Shown here: positions 27,201 to 35,878 of the stretch, one piece after another | Position numbering within the stretch: the first letter of the stretch is position 1 | Layout: each line of letters opens with the position of its first letter | Made by a program: the position numbers and the translations under genes | Notes under the pieces: model-generated | The model's input: only the letters and a program-made list of their open reading frames with translations | What the model was told of the DNA's origin: nothing | Databases searched by the model: none | NCBI GenBank assembly: GCA_002394165.1 | Contig: DGTA01000102.1 | Location: forward strand, 1-64,000 | Length of the DNA: 64,000 nucleotides | Direction: 5' to 3' | Source of the DNA: Lachnospiraceae bacterium UBA4348 | Lineage (GTDB): Bacteria; Bacillota; Clostridia; Lachnospirales; Lachnospiraceae

Positions 27201-30156
27201 TACCTACGATCCCTACGGCAACGTCCTGACCGAAGAATACTTCGATGCGGACGGAAACCTTGTCGTCTCCACCGCCGGGTACGCGAAGATGGAGTGCACC
27301 TATAACGGGACCGGCCATCTGCTGACCCGATCCTTCTATGATGAGAACGGGGAACTGATGGTCACCGCCAAAGGCTATGCGAGGCTGATCCAGACCTGGA
27401 ATTCCCAGGGCTTCCTGACCAGTGAAGGCTACTACAATGAGAAGGGTGAGCCTGCCATCCAGGAAGGCGGATACAACTATATCACCTATGCGCGCGACGG
27501 GCACGGCAACTGCACCGAGGAAGCGTACTACAAAGGAGAAGGCAAACCGGCTGTCCTTCCGGACGGTTACGATACGATCCGCCATGAGTATGACGGCGAC
27601 GACAACCTGATCCGCGACGTCTTCTACCAGGGCGGTGAGATCGTCATGACAGAGGGCGGATATGCCGCCATCTCCTACGATTATGACGAGCGCAGCCGCG
27701 TAAAACAGGAGAATTACCTGGATACCGGCATGAACCGCGTGATCAATGCGAAGGGCTTCTCCGCGATCGCCTATGTCTATGACTATGCGGACCGGACGCT
27801 GCAGGAGCGGTATCTGGATGTGAACGATGAGCTGATCCGCATTCCGGAGGGCTTTTCCGTCCATCAGCGCGAATATGACCAGAAGGGCCATATCGTGATG
27901 GAGCAGTATCTTGATGAGCAGGAGAGGATTTCCTCCCTGACGGACAGGATCTTTGTAACGCGCACCTCCTACGACGCGCGCGGAAATATCCTTCGCGAGG
28001 ATTTCCTGTCGGCAGCCCTGCAGCCGTCCGAGACGGCGCTCGGCTATTCTTCGGTCGTCTACGCGTACGACAGCGACAACCGCAGGATCAGTGAGACATA
28101 CCTCGACAAGACCGGCCTGCCCACGGAGATCTCCGCCGGGTACGCGGGAATCCGCTATGAGCGCGACGACAGGGGCCTTATCTGGCGCCGCACCTATGTG
28201 GACGGCTCGGGCGAGCCGATCATCTCCAAGGACGGCTATGCCGCCGTCGAGTACGAGCGCGACGAGAATCAGTATGTGACGCGCCTGACCTACTTCGACG
28301 ACAACATGGAGAAGACCTACACCAGCTACGGATATGCCGCGATGGTGCGCCAGGTCGACAAGAACGGGGACATTCTGCTCGAGACCTATCTGGATCTGAA
28401 CGATCAGCCCATCCTGTGCGGAGGCGGCTACGCGATGGTCCGCAGCAGCTACGACGACCGCCGCAGGAATACAAGGAAGGAATATCTCGACACGGACGGC
28501 AGCCCCATTCTGGTGAGCAAGGGATACGCTTCGGTCGCCTTCGCCTACGACAACAACGACAATCTTATCCGCGAGGCCTTCTACAACCGTGAAGGCGAGC
28601 GCACCTGGTGCAGCAACGGCTACAGCATCGTTTCCTACACGTACGATGACCGCAATTTCTGCATCGAGGAGCATCTGCTCAATACGGACGGAAAGCCCGC
28701 CATCCACAACAAGACACTCTACTCCTGGCTGACCAGGACCGTGGATATGGACGGTAATGTCCTGTCCGAGAGCTACTTCGACATCTCCGGGCAGCCGGTC
28801 CTTTACAACGGTGAGTACGCATCCGCGCGCTACACCTACGACCTGGCCGGACGCAAAACGGGCGAGAGCTATTATGACCGCGCGGGCGAGCTGTGTGTCT
28901 GCCAGCGCGAGTACGCCATCATGAAGGTCAAATACAATGACCTGGGTGATGTCATCGAGGAAGCGTACTACGACGCAAGGGAAGAGCTGACCGATACGAC
29001 CATGGGTTACGCCATGGCATCTTACACCTACGATGAGCTCGGCAACGAGACGTCGGAGGAATACTATGACAGCCGCCAGCTGGGGGCTACATCCGCCGAG
29101 ACGGGATATTCCCACTCCCTGATGAGCTACGATGAGGAAGGACGGCTCACCGACGAAGAATACTTCGACGAGGAGGACGAGCGCACGAACAGCCGGAAAG
29201 GCTACTCCGTGCACCGCATCCGCTATACGGAAAGCGGCTTGGTCTCAGAGGAGTATTACCAGACCGCGGCGGGCGGACCGTTCATGTCCGAGGGCGGCTA
29301 CAGCAGAAGAGAGCTGGTCAGTGAGGATTCGGACCTGGGCGCCTATGTCATGCGCCTGGAGAAGAGCGTTCCTACCGAGGAACAGGGAGTGGCCTACTCC
29401 ATTGCCGTCTTCGACAAATACGACCGGGTCATCCGGCAGCAGTATTTCAATGAGGACGGATCGGCCGCCATCGGCCCGGAGGGTGCCAACACGGTGGAAT
29501 ACAGCTACACGAGTACCGGAAAGATCTCGAAGATCCGCTATTACGATGAGGCCGGAAATCCGGCCGAGGTGGACGGCGCCTGCGGCGTGGAAAGCAAATA
29601 TAATGGCTACGGGAACCTGGAGGAGGAGATCTGGCTTGGCGAGGATGGAAACGCGGCCATGAATTCCGAGGGCTATGCCTCCATCAAATATGAGTATGAC
29701 CTGAGCAACCCGGAGACCCAGGAGCTTTACTACGCGTACTACATGGATGACAAGGGCCAGCCGGTACAGGCGGCCAACGGAGCCTGGGGAACCACTACCC
29801 TCTACTATCCTCTGACCCTCATCCATGAGGTCACTTATATCGACCAGGACGGAAATCCGGTCGATACGACGGACGGCTATGCCATCTATGAATATGAGAG
29901 CAATGAAGCCGGAACCGTGACCTGGGAAGGCTACTACGACGAAATGCATGTCCAGACCAACTGCAGTGACGGGTACGCCAGCGTCGAGCGCGATTTCGAT
30001 GACGACGGACGCCTCATCTCGGAGCGCTATCTGGACCGCTTCTACAACCTGACCAACAACGCGGACGGCGTTGCCGGCTGGAACGGCCACTACAGCAGCA
30101 GCGGCGAGCTGGTGATCGACAACCGTTATGATCAGGACCGCAACACCTTAATGTAA
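24256..30156 (+). CDS. Second giant secreted YD-repeat (RHS-like) protein, 1966 residues
   Basis: A signal peptide (ending ASLQA) is followed by about 58 units of 30-34 residues (for example GYASVAFAYDNNDNLIREAF). The units are more diverged than in the 2098-residue protein and lack its 130-residue super-repeat. No catalytic, toxin or anchor domain is visible, and the C terminus is simply the last repeat. An in-frame ATG at 24085 lies inside the kinase gene; TTAGGAGCAACT before ATG 24256 and the signal peptide fix the start. It directly follows the chain-length kinase and precedes an LCP-like protein. Role unknown. Confidence 0.82.
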   Translation: MKKVWKGCAILSISFICALMPASLQAAPSTSILLDQGNDASILDSLKLPEFTETDCEWDERGNLVAERARTLDGAAAVNARGFCRAEYTYDEFDNLLTEAFYGLSGEPVVTDLGYARAEYTWYTDADGNSYPVTEDRFDAQGNLADIPGGYSYRRDTWEGGTLKSTKYYGADGELTRPVGGYAQILYEHTHNGQEELTIKKTYLDEDGALLNGPEGGAIIVSEYELQFYDKEEIPTEKVARFVEVPIPDTSKGADAYSVYRLLEEEIYNAAGQQVLGADHYHRQVNQYNEYGHLTRTDYFDTEGDYIQANEGYASVVYTYDDLQRVIETKYLGEDQNLIKSESGQAKIIFEYYGKSRTKHYERFYGADDQPTMTRNGYSVVEYEYNGPDYDYRYTYYDTVGQYTMGNNGFCRIEFLFADTPEFSWRDTPRLKTALDQIRQEKYFGTDLELIEIKSGLAGYINERNENGQVIATTFYDDEWKPTRSDEFQYATVRYEYDSDEIDAPPIYESYYDKDGQPCEKKEGYYARSMRYGGPEKNLLFEEEYFDADGNPDTAISTGAHRGVFNYTRSGVQSSARYYDENGKPFNTVLGYAALLYEYNKNGYPLWEALLDSEGHLVSAGGQYAAAVRSYPYGTYRTGLRYFSADGEVLTQPQGYATVVTHWDLAGNLAEITYYNAQNEPVVSNGRARTTRVYDEYHHKVWERYYGSNLEPVMLSEGYHAVHNTYDELTGMVTRTDYLDEEEKPVRIHKGYASFTQTYDRNGELLEKTFLDEEGKMIVPSSEDYARLVRKCDEYGNVLEEAYYDADGALITNRENYAVLVQTFNEDGVRTSTSFLDADRNPVKILKGYAKEKVTYDSMGNRTSVAYYDEKGEPVTIRDGYQKATFRWDADGHQIRESYYDAEGNRVQCPDGYASFTREYDLRGNLTREVYYGPDGEITSVRAGAAIVRRTWDDQDRLLTESFYDESRQPYMVRGDYASLKYTYDPYGNVLTEEYFDADGNLVVSTAGYAKMECTYNGTGHLLTRSFYDENGELMVTAKGYARLIQTWNSQGFLTSEGYYNEKGEPAIQEGGYNYITYARDGHGNCTEEAYYKGEGKPAVLPDGYDTIRHEYDGDDNLIRDVFYQGGEIVMTEGGYAAISYDYDERSRVKQENYLDTGMNRVINAKGFSAIAYVYDYADRTLQERYLDVNDELIRIPEGFSVHQREYDQKGHIVMEQYLDEQERISSLTDRIFVTRTSYDARGNILREDFLSAALQPSETALGYSSVVYAYDSDNRRISETYLDKTGLPTEISAGYAGIRYERDDRGLIWRRTYVDGSGEPIISKDGYAAVEYERDENQYVTRLTYFDDNMEKTYTSYGYAAMVRQVDKNGDILLETYLDLNDQPILCGGGYAMVRSSYDDRRRNTRKEYLDTDGSPILVSKGYASVAFAYDNNDNLIREAFYNREGERTWCSNGYSIVSYTYDDRNFCIEEHLLNTDGKPAIHNKTLYSWLTRTVDMDGNVLSESYFDISGQPVLYNGEYASARYTYDLAGRKTGESYYDRAGELCVCQREYAIMKVKYNDLGDVIEEAYYDAREELTDTTMGYAMASYTYDELGNETSEEYYDSRQLGATSAETGYSHSLMSYDEEGRLTDEEYFDEEDERTNSRKGYSVHRIRYTESGLVSEEYYQTAAGGPFMSEGGYSRRELVSEDSDLGAYVMRLEKSVPTEEQGVAYSIAVFDKYDRVIRQQYFNEDGSAAIGPEGANTVEYSYTSTGKISKIRYYDEAGNPAEVDGACGVESKYNGYGNLEEEIWLGEDGNAAMNSEGYASIKYEYDLSNPETQELYYAYYMDDKGQPVQAANGAWGTTTLYYPLTLIHEVTYIDQDGNPVDTTDGYAIYEYESNEAGTVTWEGYYDEMHVQTNCSDGYASVERDFDDDGRLISERYLDRFYNLTNNADGVAGWNGHYSSSGELVIDNRYDQDRNTLM

Positions 30157-30190
30157 GACCGGAAGTTCTGGAAGGAGATGACCCTGTGCA

Positions 30191-31276
30191 ATGAAGAAAG
30201 GACGAAGACAATTCAAAAAGTCCGTATGCATCTGCCTGCTCGCGCTGGCCATGGCGCTTGCCCTGAGCGTGACGGGCTTTGCCGGAGAAGACTCTTCGCA
30301 GGACGACTGGGTCAACTTCTTCCTGATGTGCAACGAGGGTATGAGCAATGAGGGCGGCAACTCGGGAAACACCATGATGGTGGTGGCGATGAACCAGAAG
30401 ACCGGGACGATCCGCCTGATGATGCCGACCTGGGATACCTTCGTCAACTATGAGGGCTATGATTATCCGCAGCGCCTGGACATGGCCTACCGCAACCGGG
30501 GCCCGGAAGAGAGCCTGAAGGTCTTCAAGGCCAACTTCGATATCGGGGTCGACCTGTTCATGTCGCTGAACTTCCTGAACCTGGCTTCACTGATCGACGC
30601 CTACGGCGGTGTGACCATCGATATCACCCGGGCCGAGAGAAACGCGCTCAACAGCATGGTCTCCGCCAAAAAGGAAGATATCCAGGCCATGAAGGACTCC
30701 AACCTGCTCGATCAGGTGGTGGTGGAGCTGCTGGCCAAGGAGTATTACCTGACCGATTTCGGGCCGGCTACGACCATAAACGGTCTTCAGGCCGTGGCCT
30801 ACGGCTGGCTTCAGTACGACTCGGTCTACAACTGCTGCGAGCGTGAGATGGCGGTCGTGGGAAATCTGTTTCGGAAGGTCGGTGAGGAGCTCCACAAGGA
30901 GGTAGTCTTCTATACCAACGATGCCAAATCGGTGCCGGACATTGACGACGGGCGGCGCGTCATGAACCTGGACGAGATCACCGAGGAAGACATTGCCTTC
31001 CTCAGGAACGCGATCAGCCCAATCTTTGACATGACCTACAATAATCTTCCGGAGGAAGATATCATCAGCATCACGCTTGCCCTGGCCCGGGTCTCCTACC
31101 TGGCCTCCAGGCAGGGTGCCAACATCCTCGACCAGATGGAGACAAAGGTGTTCCCGCTCGAGGCGAAGGATCCGATCGACCTCGTAGCCGGCGCCAAGGG
31201 ACATATCGTTGATTTTGAAGCAAACAGCAAGGCTATGAAGGAATACCTCTACGCGGACGACCCGTTCGTCCCGTAA
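30191..31276 (+). CDS. Degenerate LCP (LytR-CpsA-Psr) family secreted protein
   Basis: The 361-residue protein has an N-terminal signal-like helix (residues 11-31, possibly cleaved after GFA) and the LCP fold pattern: TMMVVAMNQKTGTIRLM at 61-77, RLDMAYRNRGPE, then LASLIDAYGGVTIDIT at 131-146 and INGLQAVAYGWLQYD at 196-210. LCP enzymes transfer undecaprenyl-linked glycans to peptidoglycan. Key residues are changed: the usual SDT is GNT, the PRD arginine is Trp81, and the YVR arginine is lost in YGW. It is therefore probably a non-catalytic or altered member. AAGGAG lies 13 bases upstream. Assignment rests on pattern rather than a search. Confidence 0.68.
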   Translation: MKKGRRQFKKSVCICLLALAMALALSVTGFAGEDSSQDDWVNFFLMCNEGMSNEGGNSGNTMMVVAMNQKTGTIRLMMPTWDTFVNYEGYDYPQRLDMAYRNRGPEESLKVFKANFDIGVDLFMSLNFLNLASLIDAYGGVTIDITRAERNALNSMVSAKKEDIQAMKDSNLLDQVVVELLAKEYYLTDFGPATTINGLQAVAYGWLQYDSVYNCCEREMAVVGNLFRKVGEELHKEVVFYTNDAKSVPDIDDGRRVMNLDEITEEDIAFLRNAISPIFDMTYNNLPEEDIISITLALARVSYLASRQGANILDQMETKVFPLEAKDPIDLVAGAKGHIVDFEANSKAMKEYLYADDPFVP

Positions 31277-31317
31277 GGGAAGGTCCCGGCCTGTTATTAT
31301 GAGGAGGCCGCACAGAG

Positions 31318-33372
31318 GTGTCCGGAAAGAGAAAAAAGAGCACTGCCCGAAAAACCGCCGGGAAGGCGGGAAGAAGCGCAGCCAGACGTGCGAGAAAGAA
31401 TTGGAAAGGGTTCAGCCCCGCGTTCATCACCCAGCTCCTGCTGATGGTCTATGACATGATCGTTGTGAACGCGGCCTATATTCTTGCGCTTTGGCTGCGC
31501 TTCGACTGTCATTTCGAGAGGATCCGCCGGCTGTATCTGAACGCATGGCGGGGCTTTACCCCGTACTATACGATCATCTGCCTGACGGTCTTTATCGCGC
31601 TGCGCCTGTACAGGAGCATCTGGCGCTTTGCCAGCTACGCAGAGCTGTCGAGGATCATTGTTTCCTCGATGATCACAGGCTCGGCCCACATCATCCTGAT
31701 CACGATCTTCTTCACGAGAATGCCCCTGACCTACTATTTCTTCGGGGCGCTCCTCCAGTTCCTGGCCATCGCGGCGGTACGCTTCTCCTACCGCATCGTC
31801 CTTCTTCTGCTGGAAGCGAGGAGAATGCGCTCGGGCCAGGTTAAGAGAGTAATGATCGTCGGCGCCGGGGAAGCCGGCCGCATGATCCTTCGTGACATCA
31901 CCCATGCCGGTGAGATCCATGAGAGAGTCGTGTGCATGATCGATGACGATCCGGCCAAGCGCGGAAAATACGTGGACGGCATCCGCATAGCGGGAGGCCG
32001 CAACCGAATACCGGATGAGGCAAAGACCCACCGCGTGGACAAGATCTATCTGGCCATCCCCAGCATCAGCGCCGAGGACAGGAAGGATATCATCAATATC
32101 GCCAGCCGGACCAGCTGCGAGATCAAGCAGCTGCCGGGCATGTACCAGATGATCAGCGGAGAGGTCTCCGTCAAGGACATGAAGGATGTCTCCGTGGAGG
32201 ACCTGCTCGGAAGAGAGCCCATCCATGCCGACCTGTCAAAAGTATTTGAGATGATCAACGGAAAAGTTGTCATGGTCACCGGCGGAGGCGGCTCCATCGG
32301 AAGCGAACTTTGCCGCCAGATCGCGGAGCACTCTCCCAGGCAGCTGATCATCTTCGATATTTACGAGAACAGTGCCTACGACATCCAGCTGGAGCTGAGG
32401 GAAAAATATCCGGATCTGGACCTGGTGGTGCTGATCGGCTCTGTGCGCGACAGCCGCAAGATCTTCCAGGTGTTTGAAGAGTACCGGCCGCACATCGTCT
32501 ATCATGCCGCAGCGCACAAGCACGTGCCGCTGATGGAGGATTCCCCGTGCGAGGCGGTCAAGAACAACGCCATGGGGACATACAAGACTGCTTACGCGGC
32601 CATGGTGAACGGCTGCGAGCGCTTCGTCCTGATCTCCACCGACAAGGCCGTGCGGCCCACCAACATCATGGGGGCCTCCAAGCGCCTGTGCGAGATGATC
32701 ATCCAGAGCTTCGACTACAAGATCAAGCGGGGAAGGGCGGCCGACATGCCGCAGCTGTTCACGCACATGGGTGTTGAGAACGCCGACAAGGACGGCACCG
32801 GCAGCGTGTTCCGCCAGGCCCGCACTGAGTTTGTGGCGGTCCGGTTCGGCAACGTGCTCGGAAGCAACGGCTCGGTCATCCCGGTCTTTAAAAAGCAGAT
32901 CGAGCAGGGCGGCCCGGTGACCGTCACCCACCCGGATATCATCCGGTATTTCATGACCATACCGGAGGCGGTGAGCCTGGTGCTGACCGCGGGTACCTAT
33001 GCCAGGGGCGGCGAGATCTTCGTCCTGGACATGGGAAGCCCCGTCAGGATCGCCGACCTGGCCCGGAACCTTATCCGGCTGTCCGGTTTCAAGCCGGATG
33101 TGGATATCATGATCGAATATACCGGCCTGCGTCCCGGCGAGAAGCTGTATGAAGAAAAGCTGATGGCCGAGGAGGGACTGGCCAGGACAGAGAACGAGCT
33201 GATCCATATCGGGAAACCGATCCCGTTTGACATAGATGTTTTCCTGACACAGCTGGGCGACCTGATGAACGCCGCCTACAGGAATGATTCAGACATAAGA
33301 CAACAGGTAGCGAAGGTCGTTACTACCTATACACCGGAGGACAGTTACATTCCCCGGTCGGGAGGACACTGA
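31318..33372 (+). CDS. CapD/PglF-type UDP-sugar 4,6-dehydratase
   Basis: A 684-residue membrane protein that makes a 4-keto-6-deoxy nucleotide sugar, the usual first step toward dideoxy-amino sugars. A basic N terminus is followed by about four helices (residues 35-165), a CoA-binding-like Rossmann fold (MIVGAGEAGR), then the catalytic SDR domain with VTGGGGSIGSE near 319-329 and STDKAVRPTNIMGASKR near 440-456. Start GTG 31318 is ten bases after GAGGAGG. With the aminotransferase four bases downstream it would yield a UDP-4-amino-4,6-dideoxy sugar. Confidence 0.93.
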   Translation: MSGKRKKSTARKTAGKAGRSAARRARKNWKGFSPAFITQLLLMVYDMIVVNAAYILALWLRFDCHFERIRRLYLNAWRGFTPYYTIICLTVFIALRLYRSIWRFASYAELSRIIVSSMITGSAHIILITIFFTRMPLTYYFFGALLQFLAIAAVRFSYRIVLLLLEARRMRSGQVKRVMIVGAGEAGRMILRDITHAGEIHERVVCMIDDDPAKRGKYVDGIRIAGGRNRIPDEAKTHRVDKIYLAIPSISAEDRKDIINIASRTSCEIKQLPGMYQMISGEVSVKDMKDVSVEDLLGREPIHADLSKVFEMINGKVVMVTGGGGSIGSELCRQIAEHSPRQLIIFDIYENSAYDIQLELREKYPDLDLVVLIGSVRDSRKIFQVFEEYRPHIVYHAAAHKHVPLMEDSPCEAVKNNAMGTYKTAYAAMVNGCERFVLISTDKAVRPTNIMGASKRLCEMIIQSFDYKIKRGRAADMPQLFTHMGVENADKDGTGSVFRQARTEFVAVRFGNVLGSNGSVIPVFKKQIEQGGPVTVTHPDIIRYFMTIPEAVSLVLTAGTYARGGEIFVLDMGSPVRIADLARNLIRLSGFKPDVDIMIEYTGLRPGEKLYEEKLMAEEGLARTENELIHIGKPIPFDIDVFLTQLGDLMNAAYRNDSDIRQQVAKVVTTYTPEDSYIPRSGGH

Positions 33373-33375
33373 GAC

Positions 33376-34686
33376 ATGAACGAATTAAGGAAAGACCCGC
33401 GGTTTGCCGGGATCGGGCCTTTTGAAAAAAAGATCTGGCTTTCATCCCCGACGATGCACGGGGATGAGCTTAGCTGGATCACTGACGCGATCCGGAAAAA
33501 CTGGGTCACCACCATCGGAGAGAACATCGACGCCATCGAACAGGAGGTTTGCGCGCTGACCGGCGTGAAGTACGCCGTGGCGCTCGCCTCGGGGACATCC
33601 TCCCTGCACCTGGCGGTGAAGCTGGCCGCAGAAAAGCTTTACGGCCGGGCCAGACCGGATAAGGGAACCCTGGAGGGGCAGAAGGTCTTCGCTTCGGATA
33701 TGACCTTCGACGCGTCCATCAACCCCATCGCCTACGAAGATGGGGAAGCTGTCTTCATCGATACGGAGCCCGGTACCTGGAATATGTGTCCTGACGCACT
33801 GAGGAGAGCCTTCGGGCAGTATCCCGGAGTGCGTCTTGTCGTTATGGCCCATGTGTACGGGACGCCCGCGAGGATGCAGGAGATAAAGGACATCTGCGCG
33901 GAGCATGATGCCCTGATCGTGGAGGACGCGGCGGAGAGCCTGGGGGCGGAGTGCCTGCTGGGCGGCAAGTGGATCCAGACCGGCGCGGCCGGGGATTTCG
34001 GCTGCATCTCCTTTAACGGAAACAAGATCATCACCGGCAGCTCGGGCGGCATGTTCCTGACCGATTCGAAGGAGGATGCCGACAAGGTGCGCAAATGGTC
34101 CACCCAGAGCCGTGAGGCGGCCAGCTGGTACCAGCACGAGGAAGTCGGCTACAACTACCGGATGAGCAACCTCATCGCCGGCACCGTTCGCGGGCAGCTG
34201 CCTTATCTTAAAGAACACATCGCACAGAAAAAAGCCATCTGGGAGAGATACGAGAAGGGCTTTGACGAACTTCCCGTGAAGATGAATCCCTGGGACAGGG
34301 AAAAGAGCCGGCCGAATTTCTGGCTCAGCTGCATGACCATCAACGAGGAGGCGATGGCGCCGAGTGTACGCGGCGAGAGGGACTGCCTGTACCGCTCCGA
34401 GAGCGGGAAAAGCTCCCCGGACGAGATCCTGGACGCGCTGCGCGCGTTCAATGCGGAGGGAAGACCCATCTGGAAGCCCATGCACCTGCAGCCGATCTAC
34501 CGGATGAACGCATTTGTGACCGCCCGCGGGAGTGGACGCGGACAGACAAATGCGTATATAGAAGGAGAAACCTTTGATGTCGGGGCGGATATTTTCAGAA
34601 GAGGACTCTGTCTGCCATCCGACAATAAGATGACGCCCCAGGAGCAGGATAAGATCATTGAGATCATAAAACGCTGCTTTAGCTGA
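33376..34686 (+). CDS. DegT/DnrJ/EryC1-type sugar aminotransferase
   Basis: The 436-residue PLP enzyme should aminate the 4-keto sugar made by the preceding dehydratase. The PLP lysine is Lys217 in SFNGNKIITG. The family's EDAAESLGA motif and GYNYRMSNL loop are present. An insertion near RGERDCLYRSESGKSS makes it longer than the usual 370-400 residues. The gene follows the dehydratase after three bases, strongly implying a two-step pathway. Confidence 0.92.
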   Translation: MNELRKDPRFAGIGPFEKKIWLSSPTMHGDELSWITDAIRKNWVTTIGENIDAIEQEVCALTGVKYAVALASGTSSLHLAVKLAAEKLYGRARPDKGTLEGQKVFASDMTFDASINPIAYEDGEAVFIDTEPGTWNMCPDALRRAFGQYPGVRLVVMAHVYGTPARMQEIKDICAEHDALIVEDAAESLGAECLLGGKWIQTGAAGDFGCISFNGNKIITGSSGGMFLTDSKEDADKVRKWSTQSREAASWYQHEEVGYNYRMSNLIAGTVRGQLPYLKEHIAQKKAIWERYEKGFDELPVKMNPWDREKSRPNFWLSCMTINEEAMAPSVRGERDCLYRSESGKSSPDEILDALRAFNAEGRPIWKPMHLQPIYRMNAFVTARGSGRGQTNAYIEGETFDVGADIFRRGLCLPSDNKMTPQEQDKIIEIIKRCFS

Positions 34687-34720
34687 GGGCAGGAGAAAAA
34701 GCCGGGGAAGGAGCGATAAG

Positions 34721-35857
34721 ATGAAAAAAGCGCTGCTGGTCAGCTGTTTCGGCTGGTATGAGAACCGGCTTAAAACGGTGCGTGAGGTCCTCCTGGAGGA
34801 GGGCTTTGAGGTGACGGTCCTTTTAAGTGATTTTCTGCACGAGGTGAAGACCCCGGTCCGTAACAGGCACGGGGAGTGCACCTACCTTCATGTGCCGCCG
34901 TACAAAAAGAACCTCTCGCCGCAGCGGATCATCTCCCACCTGGTCTTTTCGGACAAGGTGAATAAATACCTGAAAAAAGAAAAACCTGACCTGGTCTATG
35001 CGCTGATCCCGCCAAACAGGGCGGCCGCTTACTGCGCCGCGTACAAAAAAAGACACCCGGAGACGATCTACATCAACGATGTGATCGACCTGTGGCCCGA
35101 ATCGATGCCGCTTAGGGGACTCTCCCGCTCGCTGCCGGCGAACGTGTGGAGAAACTGGCGGACAAAGAGCATTCAGGCGGCGGATCATGTCTTTACCGAG
35201 TGCGGCATGTATAAAAAGACGCTCTCCCGGGCAGCGGATTCATCGAAGATCAGTCCGCTCCTGCTCTACAAAGACAGAAGCCCGGGGGAGAAGGATAAGA
35301 TCCGCTCCATCATCGGGGAACGCAGGCCGGCTGCGGAGAAAACCGTGCGGTTTGCCTTCGTCGGCAGCATCAACTACCTGATCGATATCGAGGGGATCTG
35401 CGGCGTGCTCTCCCGTTTCGGGGAGGAGGGATACCGCACCTCCATGCAGGTGATCGGCGGCGGCGAGCGCTGCGACGAATTCCTCTCGGCCGTCAAAGAG
35501 ACAGGCTGCGAGGTGACCTTCCACGGGAAGACCTTTGACGAGAACAAGAAGATCGAGATCCTCGCGCCCTGCGATTACGGGCTGAATATGATCCGGGACC
35601 AGCTGCAGATCGGGCTTTCGATCAAGAGCATCGATTATCTGTCCATGGGCCTGCCGCTGATCAATTCTGTCCGGGGCGATACCGCCCGGATGGTAAAGCA
35701 GGATAAGATCGGCGTCAACATTGACCCGGACGGGAACTGGATGCAGGAGCTTTCCGGGGCCCTTTCCCACGAAGAGATATTTGACTACTACGAGTCGCAT
35801 TTTACGATCAGTTCATTCAAAAAGCAGCTGAAAGCACCGCTTGAGAAGCTGCTATAA
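34721..35857 (+). CDS. Glycosyltransferase family 4-like protein
   Basis: The 378-residue protein has the two-Rossmann GT-B layout. The N-terminal half contains KPDLVYALIPPNRAAAYCAA and VIDLWPESM, common in GT4 transferases of exopolysaccharide loci. The C-terminal half has FVGSINYLIDIEGI and a DYGLNMIRDQLQIGLSIKSI donor-site region in two adjoining blocks. No membrane helix is obvious. ATG 34721 follows AAGGAGCG. Acceptor and donor cannot be told. Confidence 0.85.
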   Translation: MKKALLVSCFGWYENRLKTVREVLLEEGFEVTVLLSDFLHEVKTPVRNRHGECTYLHVPPYKKNLSPQRIISHLVFSDKVNKYLKKEKPDLVYALIPPNRAAAYCAAYKKRHPETIYINDVIDLWPESMPLRGLSRSLPANVWRNWRTKSIQAADHVFTECGMYKKTLSRAADSSKISPLLLYKDRSPGEKDKIRSIIGERRPAAEKTVRFAFVGSINYLIDIEGICGVLSRFGEEGYRTSMQVIGGGERCDEFLSAVKETGCEVTFHGKTFDENKKIEILAPCDYGLNMIRDQLQIGLSIKSIDYLSMGLPLINSVRGDTARMVKQDKIGVNIDPDGNWMQELSGALSHEEIFDYYESHFTISSFKKQLKAPLEKLL

Positions 35858-35878
35858 ATCAAGAAAGGGGAACAGCAA

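Noticed and set aside
26377..29214. A 945-codon minus-strand open frame across the second giant gene
   Set aside because: Same cause: stop codons are rare in the reverse of the repeated YD codons. The plus-strand frame has a signal peptide, ribosome site and clear repeats.
15296..30156. Calling the YD-repeat proteins RHS toxins
   Set aside because: No RHS core-associated motif, no autoprotease segment, no variable toxin C terminus and no immunity gene follow either protein.
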